Both the position numbers and the translations under genes were made by a program. The notes beneath the pieces were generated by a model, which worked only from the letters and a program-made list of their open reading frames with translations, was not told where the DNA came from and searched no databases. 64,000 bases of DNA from Rhodobacter sp. (GTDB lineage Bacteria; Pseudomonadota; Alphaproteobacteria; Rhodobacterales; Rhodobacteraceae): assembly GCA_030065095.1 (NCBI GenBank), contig JASJDP010000028.1, forward strand, positions 62,001-126,000, given 5' to 3'. Shown here piece after piece: positions 18,245-27,698 of this stretch. Every line of letters starts with the position of its first letter. Positions within the stretch are counted from its first letter, which is position 1.

Positions 18245-19111
18245 TCAGGCCCGCACCAACTGTTCGTACGCGCCGGCGATGTCCCGCGTGAGCGCGCCGA
18301 CCTCGAAATTGTAGTCGCCGATCTGGCCGACGGGGGTAACCTCGGCCGCGGTGCCGGTAAGCCAGCATTGCTGCATGCCTTCCATCTCGGCGGGGTCCAT
18401 GCGGCGTTCGTGCACCTTGATCTGACGGTCCTTCAGCACGCCGATCACCGTCTGGCGGGTCAGGCCGTTGAGGAAACAATCGGCCAGGGGCGTATGCACC
18501 TCGCCATCCTTGACGAAGAAGATATTGGCTCCGGTGGCTTCGGCGATATGGCCGCGATAGTCCATGAACAGCGCGTCCGAACAACCCTTGGCCTCGGCCG
18601 TGTGCTTGGACATGGTGCAGATCATGTAAAGCCCGGCGGCCTTGGCGTGAACCGGGATCGTCTCGGGGCTGGGCCGTTTCCACTTCGAGATATCGAGCTT
18701 GGCGCCCTTGACCTTGGAATCGCCGTAATAGGCACCCCATTCCCAGGCGGCGACGGCCATGCGGACCGGGTTGCGAGAGGAACTGACCCCCATATCCTCG
18801 CCGGCCCCGCGCCAGGCGACGACGCGGACATAGGCGTCGGTGAGAGCGTTGGCCTTGAGCGTTTCGTATTTTGCCGCCTCGATCTCGTCGACCGTATAGG
18901 GGATCGGCATGTCGATCTCGTTGCCGGAAAAGATCAGGCGTTCGGAGTGCTTGCGGCTGAGAAAGATCTTGCCGCCGTAGGCGCGTTCGCCTTCGAAGAC
19001 CGAAGAGGCGTAGTGCATCGCGTGGCTGAGGACATGCACATTGGCCTCGCGCCACGGCACCAGCTTGCCGTCAACCCAGATCCATCCATCGCGATCGTCG
19101 TACCCAGCCAT
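18245..19111 (-). CDS. ilvE: Branched-chain amino-acid aminotransferase
   Basis: PLP-dependent class IV transaminase acting at the last step of valine, leucine and isoleucine synthesis. It is 288 residues, start ATG at 19111. Family hallmarks include the N-terminal WVDGKLVPWREANVHVLSHA, SVFEGERAYGGKIF, and the C-terminal cofactor region EATGANIFFVKDGEVHTP followed by FLNGLTRQTVIGV. It is divergent from the MarR-type gene, with repeated elements between them. Confidence 0.93.
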   Translation of the reverse strand: MAGYDDRDGWIWVDGKLVPWREANVHVLSHAMHYASSVFEGERAYGGKIFLSRKHSERLIFSGNEIDMPIPYTVDEIEAAKYETLKANALTDAYVRVVAWRGAGEDMGVSSSRNPVRMAVAAWEWGAYYGDSKVKGAKLDISKWKRPSPETIPVHAKAAGLYMICTMSKHTAEAKGCSDALFMDYRGHIAEATGANIFFVKDGEVHTPLADCFLNGLTRQTVIGVLKDRQIKVHERRMDPAEMEGMQQCWLTGTAAEVTPVGQIGDYNFEVGALTRDIAGAYEQLVRA

Positions 19112-19155
19112 CGGCCTGTTCCTTCCGTTGTGCCCCTCAGAGCATCTCGTTTAAG

Positions 19156-19197
19156 ATTATTGCGCGGATTAGGGCCGTATCGGACATATTATTGCGC
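19156..19197. repeat. Direct repeat ATTATTGCGC, two copies 32 bp apart
   Basis: The decamer ATTATTGCGC occurs at 19156-19165 and 19188-19197 in the divergent ilvE / marR intergenic region. The second copy runs into the palindrome TTGCGCAA (19192-19199). A further interrupted repeat GTTGA-N11-TCAAC lies at 19220-19240. These look like regulator-binding sites, perhaps for the adjacent MarR-type protein. Confidence 0.5.
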
Positions 19198-19287
19198 AAA
19201 AATCGACGAATCGCTAACAGTTGAGACTTGGAATGTCAACAAGGCTGACATAAAGTGCCGATCGAGAGGGTCGACCGGACGGGAAAG

Positions 19288-19785
19288 ATGGCCGAGGGAC
19301 ATCCAGGGGGTGAGAGCCTGCTTTTCCTGACGGACGAGCAGCTTCGCAAGGGCATCGAGGCGATGTTCTTTGCCTATCGCGGATTTACCGCCGATCCAGA
19401 CCGTATTTTGCACGACCAAGGGTACGGGCGGGCGCATCACCGTGCGATTCATTTCATCCACCGCTCGCCCGGGACCACGGTGAACAACCTGCTGGACATT
19501 CTGGGTGTGACAAAGCAGTCGCTGAACCGCGTTCTGCGGGCGCTGATCAAGGACGGGCTGGTCGAAAGCCGGGTCGGCACACGAGACAAGCGCGAGCGGC
19601 ATCTGTTTCTGACCGATGCCGGGGCGATGCTGGAGCGTGAGTTGTCGACGGCGCAGAGCGCGCGGATGCGGGCGGCCTACCGGACGGCGGGGCCGGAGGC
19701 GGTGGCCGGGTTCCGCACGGTGCTGGAGGCGATGATGGATCCCGAGATGCGCCGCCATTTCCTGGCGCTGAAGGAGAGTGGGTGA
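19288..19785 (+). CDS. MarR-family transcriptional regulator
   Basis: 165 residues from the ATG at 19288 (MAEGHPGG); a GTG at 19255 would add eleven residues. The winged-helix domain is recognisable: NNLLDILGVTKQSLNRVLRALIKDGLVESRVGTRDKRERHLFLTDAG spans the HTH and wing. It overlaps the following OmpR-type gene by one base (TGATG), so the two are co-translated. Effector and targets are unknown; divergent ilvE and itself are likely targets. Confidence 0.87.
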   Translation: MAEGHPGGESLLFLTDEQLRKGIEAMFFAYRGFTADPDRILHDQGYGRAHHRAIHFIHRSPGTTVNNLLDILGVTKQSLNRVLRALIKDGLVESRVGTRDKRERHLFLTDAGAMLERELSTAQSARMRAAYRTAGPEAVAGFRTVLEAMMDPEMRRHFLALKESG

Positions 19786-20492
19786 TGAACGGTCAGCCCG
19801 ACGCACATCTGCTGATTGTCGATGATGACGAACGCATCCGTGGGCTATTGCAGAAATTCCTGATGCGGCACGGGTTCTGGGTAACGGCGGCGCGGGACGC
19901 CAGGCATGCGCGCTCGGTCCTGTCGGGGCTGGAATTCGACCTGATCGTTCTGGACGTGATGATGCCGGGCGAGGACGGGGTCGCCCTGACCCGGTCATTG
20001 CGGGAGGCCGGCGTGAAGACGCCGGTGATGCTGCTGACCGCCAAGGGCGAGACGGACGACCGGATCACAGGGCTCGAGGCCGGGGCCGACGACTATCTGG
20101 CAAAGCCGTTCGAGCCGAAGGAACTGCTTCTTCGGATCAATGCGATCCTGCGCCGGGTTCCGGCACCGAGCGCCGAGGCGGAGGCGCCGAAATTCCTGAT
20201 GCTGGGGCCGGTCCGTTATGACGTCGAGCGCGGCGAGATGTGGCGTGGCGACGATCTGGTGCGGTTGACGGCGACCGAGGCCCAGCTGATGAAGATCTTT
20301 TCAGGCTGCCCGAACGAGCCGGTGAGCCGGGCAAAGCTGGTCGAAGACCTTGGGCGCGATCGCGGCCAGGCGCAGGAGCGGGCGGTGGACGTGCAGATCA
20401 CCCGGCTGAGGCGCAAGCTGGAGGCCGATCCGAAACAACCCCGGTATCTGCAGACGGTGCGCGGGGCGGGGTACATGCTCGCCCCAGATTAG
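19785..20492 (+). CDS. OmpR-family response regulator
   Basis: 235 residues, ATG at 19785. The receiver domain has the acidic pocket (VDDDERI), the phosphoacceptor Asp in LIVLDVMMPGEDG, Thr in LLTAKGE and Lys in YLAKPFEPKELL. The C-terminal winged helix has LTATEAQLMKIF and RAVDVQITRLRRKLEADP. No histidine kinase lies beside it; instead it is coupled to a MarR-type gene, so the partner kinase is elsewhere. Confidence 0.93.
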   Translation: MNGQPDAHLLIVDDDERIRGLLQKFLMRHGFWVTAARDARHARSVLSGLEFDLIVLDVMMPGEDGVALTRSLREAGVKTPVMLLTAKGETDDRITGLEAGADDYLAKPFEPKELLLRINAILRRVPAPSAEAEAPKFLMLGPVRYDVERGEMWRGDDLVRLTATEAQLMKIFSGCPNEPVSRAKLVEDLGRDRGQAQERAVDVQITRLRRKLEADPKQPRYLQTVRGAGYMLAPD

Positions 20493-20572
20493 GTAGCGCA
20501 GCCCGGACCGGCCCCTTCTCGCCGGGCCGCCGGGGTGCTTTCTGCACGTGAACGGGAGATGGCAAACAGCCG

Positions 20573-22828
20573 TCAGCGCCTTTTTCGGCTGACCTTGCGC
20601 GCAGCCTTGTCCGCCTTCTTCTTCGACTTCACCGCCCGGCGCCGCACCGGCGGCCTGCCACTGCGCGGCGACCCGCCGGGCAGGGCCTTGCCCTCGACCG
20701 CCAGCAACTCGAGCATCACGCCGCCGGTAACCGGAACCGCCTCGGCAAGGCGCACAGTCACCCGCTGACCGACGCCTAGTTCGAGCCCGCTATCAGACCC
20801 CATCAGGGTCTGTGCCCTGGCGTCGTAGTGGAAGAATTCGCGCCCGATCGAGCGGATCGGGATCAACCCGTCGGCGCCGGTCTCGTCAAGCTGCACGAAG
20901 GCGCCGAAGCGCTGGATGCCAGAGATCCGGCCGGCGAATTCGCCGCCCACGCGGTCGGCGAGATAGGCCGCGAGATAGCGGTCGTTGGTGTCCCGTTCGG
21001 CCGCCATCGATCGACGTTCCGTCTCGCTGATATGCTCGGCCGTGGTCTGCAGCAGGTCGATGTCGCCGGGGCTGAGTCCGTCATCGCCCCAGCCATGGCC
21101 CGAGACCAGCGCGCGGTGCACGATCAGGTCCGAATACCGCCGGATCGGCGAGGTGAAATGCGCATACGACCTTAAAGCCAGGCCAAAATGGCCGAAGTTT
21201 TCGGGGTGGTAATACGCCTGCTGCATGGACCGCAGGGTCGAAATGTTCACCAGCTCGTCGAATTCGGTGCCTTCGGCCTGCGCAAGCAAGGCGTTCAGGT
21301 GCCGGGTCTGCAGTACCTGACCCTTGGCCAGATTGAACCCGCTGGCCTGCGCCACCTCGCGCAGCGCCTCCAGCCGCTGCGGGTCGGGTTCTTCGTGCAC
21401 GCGGTAGAGAAGCGGGCGGCGGCGGCTGAACAGCTCTTCGGCGGCGGCGACATTGGCAAGGATCATAAACTCCTCGATCAGCCGGTGCGCGTCGAGACGC
21501 TCCTTGATCGCGACCGACGCCACCTGACCGTCCTCGCTCAGCACGATCTTGCGCTCGGGCAAGTCGAGATCCAGCGGTTGGCGGTGTTCCCGCGCAAGCT
21601 TGGTGGCCCCATAGGCATCGTAAAGCGGGTTGATCACCGTCTCCATCAACGGTGTGCAGGCCTCGTTCGGGGCTCCGTCGCGGGCGGCCTGCACCTCGGT
21701 GTAGTGCAGCGTCGCCTTCGACTTCATGAGGCCGCGGGTGAACCTGTGCCGCAGCTTGTTGCCCTGGGCGTCGAGCGTCATTTCGACGGCGATGCAGGCA
21801 CGCGGCACGCCTTCATGCAGGCTGCACAGGTCGCCCGACAGCCGGTCGGGCAGCATCGGTACGACACGATCCGGAAAATAAGTGGAATTCCCGCGCCTGC
21901 GCGCCTCGCGGTCAAGCGCGGAACCGGGCGTGACATAGGCCGCGACATCGGCGATGGCGACCCAGACCACGTGACCGCCGGGGTTTGTGGGGCTGTCGTC
22001 GGGCCGGGCAAAGACCGCGTCGTCGTGGTCCCGGGCATCTGCCGGGTCGATGGTGATCAGCGGCAGTTCGCGCAAGTCCTCGCGCCCGTCGAGCCCAACG
22101 GGTCTGGCGGCGTCGGCCTCGGCGATCACGTCGTCGGGGAATTGGTCAGGGATTCCGTGCTGGTGGATGGCGATCAGGGACACCGCCTTTGGCGCAGTCG
22201 GATCGCCCAGCCGGTTCAGCACCCGTGCCGACGGCAGGCCGAGCCGTTCGCGCGGGCCGGCGGCCTCGGCCTCGACCAACTCGCCGTCCCGCGCGCCTTG
22301 GGTGGCGCCGGAGGCGACGCGCCATTCCTTGTCTGCGCCCTTGTCGACCGGCACGATGCGCCCGCCCTCGGCGACGATGCGGAAGATCCCCAGAATGCGG
22401 CGCGGGTTGACGCCGATCTTGCGGATCAGCCGGGCCTCGTAGTCGTGGTCCTCGCCGGCGACTTCGGTCAGACGCGCAAGGATGCGGTCGCCTTCGCCCA
22501 AGGCCGGATCGGTCTGGCGCGGCATCACCAGCACCCGGGGCTCCGGTCCCTCGCCCTGCCATTCCAGCGGCCGGGCAAATAGATCGCCCCCGGCGTCCGG
22601 GGCCCGCACCTGCAGGACGGCGACCGGGGGCAGCTTGTCGGGATCGCGATAGCTGCGCCGGCGTTTTTCCAGATGCCCCTGGTCCTGTAGTTCGCGCAGC
22701 AGCTTTTTCAGGTCGGTGCGCGCAGCCCCCTTCACGCCAAAGGCGCGGGCGATATCGCGCTTTGAGCTTTGGGTCGGATGCTCGGAGACCCAGGCAAGGA
22801 TTTGCTCTTTGGTGGGCAGGCTGCTCAT
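20573..22828 (-). CDS. rnr: Ribonuclease R
   Basis: 3'-5' exoribonuclease degrading structured RNA, 751 residues. An N-terminal winged-helix-like segment (KEQILAWVSEHPTQSSKRDIARAFGVKG) and cold-shock domains precede the RNB catalytic domain, with the metal-binding acidic motif ITIDPADARDHDDAVFA, then FTSPIRRYSDLIVHRAL. An S1 domain (GRISGIQRFGAFVQLDETGADGLIPI) and a very basic tail ending KKADKAARKVSRKRR follow. It is preceded at a short distance by a DUF2064 gene and, before that, dapE, all on the minus strand. Confidence 0.95.
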   Translation of the reverse strand: MSSLPTKEQILAWVSEHPTQSSKRDIARAFGVKGAARTDLKKLLRELQDQGHLEKRRRSYRDPDKLPPVAVLQVRAPDAGGDLFARPLEWQGEGPEPRVLVMPRQTDPALGEGDRILARLTEVAGEDHDYEARLIRKIGVNPRRILGIFRIVAEGGRIVPVDKGADKEWRVASGATQGARDGELVEAEAAGPRERLGLPSARVLNRLGDPTAPKAVSLIAIHQHGIPDQFPDDVIAEADAARPVGLDGREDLRELPLITIDPADARDHDDAVFARPDDSPTNPGGHVVWVAIADVAAYVTPGSALDREARRRGNSTYFPDRVVPMLPDRLSGDLCSLHEGVPRACIAVEMTLDAQGNKLRHRFTRGLMKSKATLHYTEVQAARDGAPNEACTPLMETVINPLYDAYGATKLAREHRQPLDLDLPERKIVLSEDGQVASVAIKERLDAHRLIEEFMILANVAAAEELFSRRRPLLYRVHEEPDPQRLEALREVAQASGFNLAKGQVLQTRHLNALLAQAEGTEFDELVNISTLRSMQQAYYHPENFGHFGLALRSYAHFTSPIRRYSDLIVHRALVSGHGWGDDGLSPGDIDLLQTTAEHISETERRSMAAERDTNDRYLAAYLADRVGGEFAGRISGIQRFGAFVQLDETGADGLIPIRSIGREFFHYDARAQTLMGSDSGLELGVGQRVTVRLAEAVPVTGGVMLELLAVEGKALPGGSPRSGRPPVRRRAVKSKKKADKAARKVSRKRR

Positions 22829-22859
22829 GGGCGTCCGGTAGCACGGCCCGCGTGCTGCG

Positions 22860-23447
22860 TCATGCGGAAAGCGCAGCGAGGTCGTTTGCGGTGTCGACGT
22901 CCATCAGGGTATCGGTCAGCGCGATGCGGTATCCGGGCAGCGTCGCGACGGTGTCGGCAAGGGCGTGTTCGCTGGACCAGCGAACGTTTCGGAACAGAGT
23001 TGCGGGTGGAGGTGCCGAGCGCTTTAACCCGACCAGCCAATACCCCCCATCGGTGGCCGGGCCGAAGACCGCCTCGTGCCCGCCGAGCGCTGCGAAGGCG
23101 CGGGCGATATGGGCGGGCCGGATCCCGGGAATGTCGCCGCCGATGATGACGACCGGCCCGGGCGGAAAGCGACGCAGGATGCGCCCCATCCGAGCGCCGA
23201 GGTCACCCTTGCCTTGCGGTACGCGCGGCAGGTGCGACGGCCAGGCGCGGCTTGAAAGGCCTTCGCTGTCGGGCGTGACGGCAAGCGCGAGACGCCAGTG
23301 CGGATCATCGAGGCGACGCAACAGCCGGGCGGTCTGATGCCGAAACCACCAGGCGGCGTCGACCATGCCGATCTGGCGGCCGAGCCGGGTCTTCACCCGC
23401 CCCGGGCGCGGCTCTTTCAACATCACGACAAGGTGGCGGGTGCGCAT
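22860..23447 (-). CDS. DUF2064 / TIGR04282-type glycosyltransferase-like protein
   Basis: 195 residues, ATG at 23447. The N-terminus (VVMLKEPRPGRVKTRLG) is a nucleotidyl/glycosyl-transferase phosphate-binding type and VVIIGGDIPGIRPAHI plus FGPATDGGYWLVGL are family signatures of GT-A-like proteins annotated as DUF2064. The natural substrate of the family is not established. It is 31 bases upstream of rnr on the same strand. Confidence 0.82.
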   Translation of the reverse strand: MRTRHLVVMLKEPRPGRVKTRLGRQIGMVDAAWWFRHQTARLLRRLDDPHWRLALAVTPDSEGLSSRAWPSHLPRVPQGKGDLGARMGRILRRFPPGPVVIIGGDIPGIRPAHIARAFAALGGHEAVFGPATDGGYWLVGLKRSAPPPATLFRNVRWSSEHALADTVATLPGYRIALTDTLMDVDTANDLAALSA

Positions 23448-23498
23448 CAGGCTTGATCGCGCATTCTGTGGAGACCCTTCCGGTGCCAGAGCGCGGCG

Positions 23499-24647
23499 TC
23501 AGGCAAAATAAGCCTCGAGGATACGACGGTAGATGCGTTTCAGATCCTCGATCTGGTCGACTGGCACATGTTCGTCGACCTTATGCATGGTTTTGCCGAC
23601 AAGCCCGAATTCGACCACGGGGCAATGGTCCTTGACGAACCGTGCATCCGACGTGCCGCCGGTCGTCGACAGATCCGGCCTGATCCCGGTTTCGGCCTGG
23701 ACAACGCCCGCCACGAGATCCGACAGCACGCCGGGCGGCGTGAGAAAGCTTTCGCCCGACACCTTGACGTGCATCTCGAACGCAATGCCCGTATCATCCG
23801 TCACCTCATTGGCCGTCGTTCGCAGCCACTGGCTCAGGCCGTCGGAATCGTGGGCGTCGTTGAAGCGGATGTTGACCGTGGCCCGGCAGGTGCCGGGGAT
23901 GACGTTGTTTGCCGGGTTGCCGGTGTCGAAGGTGGTCACCGCAAGGGTCGATGGATCGAACCATTCGGTGCCGGCATCGAGTTCGTGGTTGGCGAGCCGG
24001 TCGACGAGCCGGGCCATGGCAGGTACCGGGTTTTTGGCGCGATGGGGATAGGCCGAGTGGCCCTGGACGCCGGTCGCCGTGAAGAACGCGGTCATCGACC
24101 CGCGGCGGCCGATCTTGATCATGTCCCCCAGTTGTTCGGGGCAGGTCGGCTCGCCCACCAGACAGACCGACATCCGCTCACCCGTCTCGGCCATCCAGTC
24201 CAACAGCGCCACCGTCCCGTCGATGGCATCGCCCTCTTCGTCACCGGTGATCGCCAGGACGACTGCGCCATCCGGCGGGGTTTCCCGGACAAAGTCGATG
24301 GCGGCGGCGGCGAAGGCGGCGACGCCGGACTTCATATCGGTCGCCCCCCGGCCCCACAGCGCGCCGTTGCGCAGGGTCCCGCCGAACGGATCGTCGGACC
24401 AGGCCGCGGGGTCGCCCACCGGCACCACATCGGTATGTCCGTTGAAGCCGAAAGTACGAACGTTGCCTTTCGGTCCCCAACGCGCAAACAGGTTGGAAAT
24501 TCCGGCGCGGTCTATGCGCATGCAGGTGAAACCGGCTGCGGAAAGCTCGGTCTGCAGCAAGTCCAGTGCCCCCGCCTCGGCAGGGGTGACGGACGGGCAG
24601 CGGATCAGCCTTGCGGTCAGTTCCACCGGATCGACGGGCGAAGTCAT
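23499..24647 (-). CDS. dapE: Succinyl-diaminopimelate desuccinylase
   Basis: Hydrolyses N-succinyl-L,L-diaminopimelate in lysine and cell-wall diaminopimelate synthesis. It is 382 residues, from the ATG at 24647 ([22 protein letters not shown]); longer readings reach into the intergenic region. Zinc-ligand motifs of the M20 family are present: [12 protein letters not shown], then [11 protein letters not shown] and [12 protein letters not shown], with the final His in the terminal helix near [11 protein letters not shown]. dapD, the preceding pathway enzyme, is found at 28703-29530. Confidence 0.95.
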   Translation of the reverse strand: MTSPVDPVELTARLIRCPSVTPAEAGALDLLQTELSAAGFTCMRIDRAGISNLFARWGPKGNVRTFGFNGHTDVVPVGDPAAWSDDPFGGTLRNGALWGRGATDMKSGVAAFAAAAIDFVRETPPDGAVVLAITGDEEGDAIDGTVALLDWMAETGERMSVCLVGEPTCPEQLGDMIKIGRRGSMTAFFTATGVQGHSAYPHRAKNPVPAMARLVDRLANHELDAGTEWFDPSTLAVTTFDTGNPANNVIPGTCRATVNIRFNDAHDSDGLSQWLRTTANEVTDDTGIAFEMHVKVSGESFLTPPGVLSDLVAGVVQAETGIRPDLSTTGGTSDARFVKDHCPVVEFGLVGKTMHKVDEHVPVDQIEDLKRIYRRILEAYFA

Positions 24648-24744
24648 GAAACCTCCATTCGCTGAGGCCTCACTACAACCTGTGCTCGAGCGCTGCAATC
24701 TGCCGATATGTAGACTGACCTGTGGCGAAATCGAAACAATTTCG

Positions 24745-24773
24745 GGCCTATTGTGGGATAGGCCGCCTTTTTT
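24745..24773 (+). terminator. Rho-independent terminator-like hairpin without an upstream gene
   Basis: Stem GGCCTAT (24745-24751) pairs with ATAGGCC (24758-24764) over a six-base loop, and a GCC is followed by six T (24768-24773). It reads on the plus strand, where no gene lies upstream within the dapE / Hint-gene divergent region. It could end a small RNA or act as an attenuator for the gene beginning at 24935. Confidence 0.7.
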
Positions 24774-24934
24774 CAACACCGCCATAGGGTTATACGTAAT
24801 AGTTAACAAGGAACCTGAGGCAGGGTAAGGGCTGCAAAGACAGCCTGTGCAGTGACCGCTCGACAACCCGGGATTGAAACGCTTTCCCGCCGCGCGTGTA
24901 GTGCGACCTCGCCTCGACGAGGCAGGAGTGCGGT

Positions 24935-26560
24935 ATGGTCGACGCCACGCGTCTACCGGTCGATACGGGTGCGTCCGCGCTGGATATGGCGCAGGAGATT
25001 TTCGGCAACGGTGTCACCGTGGTCGGCGCCAGCTACACCGGCGACAGCCGATCCTCGGGCATCTACAGCGATGGCGACGCAATCTCGCCCTTTGCCACGC
25101 CAGGCGACACCGGGGTGATCCTGTCCACCGGCCGCGCCGTGCGGTTCACCAACACCAGCGGAGAAGCCAACCAGTCGAGCAGCCGCACGACGAACACCAG
25201 CGGGCCCAACAACGATCCGGACTTCAACGCCCTGGCCGGTGCGAATACCTACGACGCGGCCTGGCTGGACATCGACTTTATCCCGACCGGCGACACGCTG
25301 ACGATGCAGTTCGTGTTCTCGTCCGACGAATACCCCGAATACACCGGTTCGATTTACAACGACGCGGTGGGCGTCTGGGTGAACGGGGCCCCGGCGACGC
25401 TGACGGTCGGTGACGGATCGGCGAGCGTCGGCAACCTCAACGAGATCAACAACATCAACCTCTACAACGACAACACGGCCGACCAGTACAATACCGAGAT
25501 GGACGGTTTCACCGTCACTTTGACGCTGACGATGACGGTGATCCCGAACGTTCTGAACTCGATCCGGATCGGGATCGCCGACGTGGCGGATTCGTCTTAC
25601 GACTCGAACCTGCTGATCGCGGGCGACAGCCTGCAGACGACGCTGGTCGCGATCGACGACAGCGTACGGATCGACGCCGGGGCGTCCAAAACCATCAGTC
25701 CGCTTGCCAACGACAGCTACAGCGGCGGCGGGACCCTGACGGTCACGCATGTCAACGGGCAGGCCGTCACCGCCGGTGACACCGTGTCGCTGCCGAACGG
25801 TCAGCAGGTGACGCTGAACGCCAACGGAACCTTCACCATCACTGCCGACGCCGATGAAGAGGTTGCGGCATTCACCTATACGATCGACGACGGGGCCGGT
25901 CTGACCGATACGGGCTTTGTCACCGTCAGCACGATTCCCTGTTTCGTGGCCGGGACCCTGATCCGCACACTGGAGGGCGAGTGGCCCATCGAAGAGCTGG
26001 AACCGGGGGATCTGGTGATGACGAAAGACAATGGCCCGCAACCCCTACGCTGGATCGGCCGGCGCACAGTGGCGGCCGAGGGCGACTTGGCGCCGATCCG
26101 CATCGCGGCCCATACCTTTGGGGTGCACCGGACACTGATGATATCGCCGCAACACCGCATTCTGATCCGCGACAGCCTGTCGGAGTTGCTGTTCGGCGAG
26201 CCCGAGGTTCTGGTGGCCGCGAAGCATCTGTTGAACGACCGCACCGTGACCCGGCAGACGGGCGGGTGCGTCGAATATGTGCATCTTCTATTCGACGAAC
26301 ATCAGGTGGTGTTCTCCGAGGGTCTTGCAAGCGAAAGCTTTCTGCCCGGCGTCCAGACGACCGGGGTTTTCGAACGCGAGATCATTGACGAAATTTGCAG
26401 GATCTTCCCCGATCTCGACCCGGACACGGGCGACGGCTACAGCCCTGCGGCCCGGCGCACGTTGAAGGCGCATGAGGCACAGGTTCTGGTCGCCGGCGGC
26501 GTGGGGGCGGTCGCGCCCTTGATGCCGACCGGTTCGCAGCGCTGGCGCCGGGCGGCATGA
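24935..26560 (+). CDS. Choice-of-anchor L and Hint-domain protein, probably secreted
   Basis: 541 residues, start ATG at 24935 behind AGGAGTGCGG. No signal peptide is present, as usual for type I-secreted Hint proteins of Rhodobacterales. Residues about 10-235 match choice-of-anchor L domains ([30 protein letters not shown]). An Ig-like/cadherin-type stretch follows (about 240-330). The Hint domain begins at [11 protein letters not shown] with the catalytic-type Cys336, then [18 protein letters not shown] and SPQHRILIR. The stop overlaps the next gene's start by four bases (ATGA). The protein is rich in Asn, Asp, Thr and Gly. Confidence 0.85.
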   Translation: MVDATRLPVDTGASALDMAQEIFGNGVTVVGASYTGDSRSSGIYSDGDAISPFATPGDTGVILSTGRAVRFTNTSGEANQSSSRTTNTSGPNNDPDFNALAGANTYDAAWLDIDFIPTGDTLTMQFVFSSDEYPEYTGSIYNDAVGVWVNGAPATLTVGDGSASVGNLNEINNINLYNDNTADQYNTEMDGFTVTLTLTMTVIPNVLNSIRIGIADVADSSYDSNLLIAGDSLQTTLVAIDDSVRIDAGASKTISPLANDSYSGGGTLTVTHVNGQAVTAGDTVSLPNGQQVTLNANGTFTITADADEEVAAFTYTIDDGAGLTDTGFVTVSTIPCFVAGTLIRTLEGEWPIEELEPGDLVMTKDNGPQPLRWIGRRTVAAEGDLAPIRIAAHTFGVHRTLMISPQHRILIRDSLSELLFGEPEVLVAAKHLLNDRTVTRQTGGCVEYVHLLFDEHQVVFSEGLASESFLPGVQTTGVFEREIIDEICRIFPDLDPDTGDGYSPAARRTLKAHEAQVLVAGGVGAVAPLMPTGSQRWRRAA

Positions 26561-27621
26561 GCTGGATCGCCCTTGGTGATGGCCGCAGAGCGCTACGGCG
26601 ACCCTCCGCGGGCCCCGAGGCCCCGGCGCTTTTGGCCAGCGGCAGCCTGGTGATCGAGACGTTGTTTCATGCCGTCGACCTGGCGCCGCAAGCGGTTCTT
26701 CGACTGCGCCGCTGCAACGGCTGGGAACGGCTTCTCGAGGTGACGCTGCATGCAGATGGGGCGGTGCTCGTGGAACACCGCCAAGGCCCCGCGACATCCT
26801 TTGCGAGTCTTCAGATGACCCGGCCGGGTCAGGAAGAGACCCTGCGGATCACCTATTGCTGGGACGCACCGATGCGCACCGGCCTGCTGACGGTGGAAAA
26901 CCTCGACGCGGGAACGCTGGACCAGGTCAGCTTCGACGACCCGCAGCCAATGCCGCTCGACGATGCGGATGCGTTGGTTTTGGGCGATGGAGAGACCCGG
27001 ACCGATCCGTCTGTTGCCTTAGTGGGTTTGTCGGATCAGATCGAACCGGTCGGGCTTGCCCCGGGCATCGTGAATGGCGCGCTGGTCGAAACACCCCTGG
27101 GCGGGCGTCCGATCGAGACCTTGAAGCGCGGCGATCTGCTGGTGACCGAAGGACGCGGCTATGCACCGGTCCGGCAGGTGATCCGGCGGGAGTTGCCTGC
27201 ATTCGGGCGGTTCCGCCCTGTCGTGCTGCGCGCGCCGTTTTTTGGGCTGCGTCGGGATTTGTCCGTCGCGATGGACCACCGGTTGCTTATCCGCGGCACC
27301 GATGCCGAATACCTTTTCGGGGCAGACGGCGTGCTGGTCGAGGCCCGGCACCTGGCCCGGACACCGGCAGCGAAGCGGATGCGGCAGGCGGTCACGATTG
27401 GCTATACGCAGGTGGTACTGGACACCCATGATTGCCTGATGGTGTCGGGCGCCTGGGCCGAAAGCCTCTATCTCAGCGATCGCGGCAAGGAACCGGCACG
27501 ACTCGCCTCGGCCGCATTGGCGGATTGCACACCGGCAGAGTTGCCCCGCCATAGCCGTGTGGCAGGCCCGCCCTTGAAATCCTATGAGGCGATGGTGCTG
27601 GTGTCGGCGCTGAGCGCATGA
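26557..27621 (+). CDS. Hint-domain protein with degenerate active site
   Basis: 354 residues, ATG overlapping the previous gene (ATGA), so co-translated. The C-terminal half aligns by eye with the neighbour's Hint domain: GALVETPLGGRPIETLKRGDLLVTEGRGYAPVRQV and DHRLLIRGTDAEYLFGADGVLVEARHL. The expected nucleophile cysteine of the first strand (PCFVAGTLI in the neighbour) is Gly170 here (PGIVNGALV), so self-cleavage is unlikely. The N-terminal half (about 1-165) has no recognised family. Possibly a partner or a decaying copy. Confidence 0.82.
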   Translation: MSWIALGDGRRALRRPSAGPEAPALLASGSLVIETLFHAVDLAPQAVLRLRRCNGWERLLEVTLHADGAVLVEHRQGPATSFASLQMTRPGQEETLRITYCWDAPMRTGLLTVENLDAGTLDQVSFDDPQPMPLDDADALVLGDGETRTDPSVALVGLSDQIEPVGLAPGIVNGALVETPLGGRPIETLKRGDLLVTEGRGYAPVRQVIRRELPAFGRFRPVVLRAPFFGLRRDLSVAMDHRLLIRGTDAEYLFGADGVLVEARHLARTPAAKRMRQAVTIGYTQVVLDTHDCLMVSGAWAESLYLSDRGKEPARLASAALADCTPAELPRHSRVAGPPLKSYEAMVLVSALSA

Positions 27622-27698
27622 CGATACCTTCACAGGGAAATTTGGGTAACTACTTGAAATAAGATAGAATATTTTAGGTCACCGATGGCGTTGCGTGG

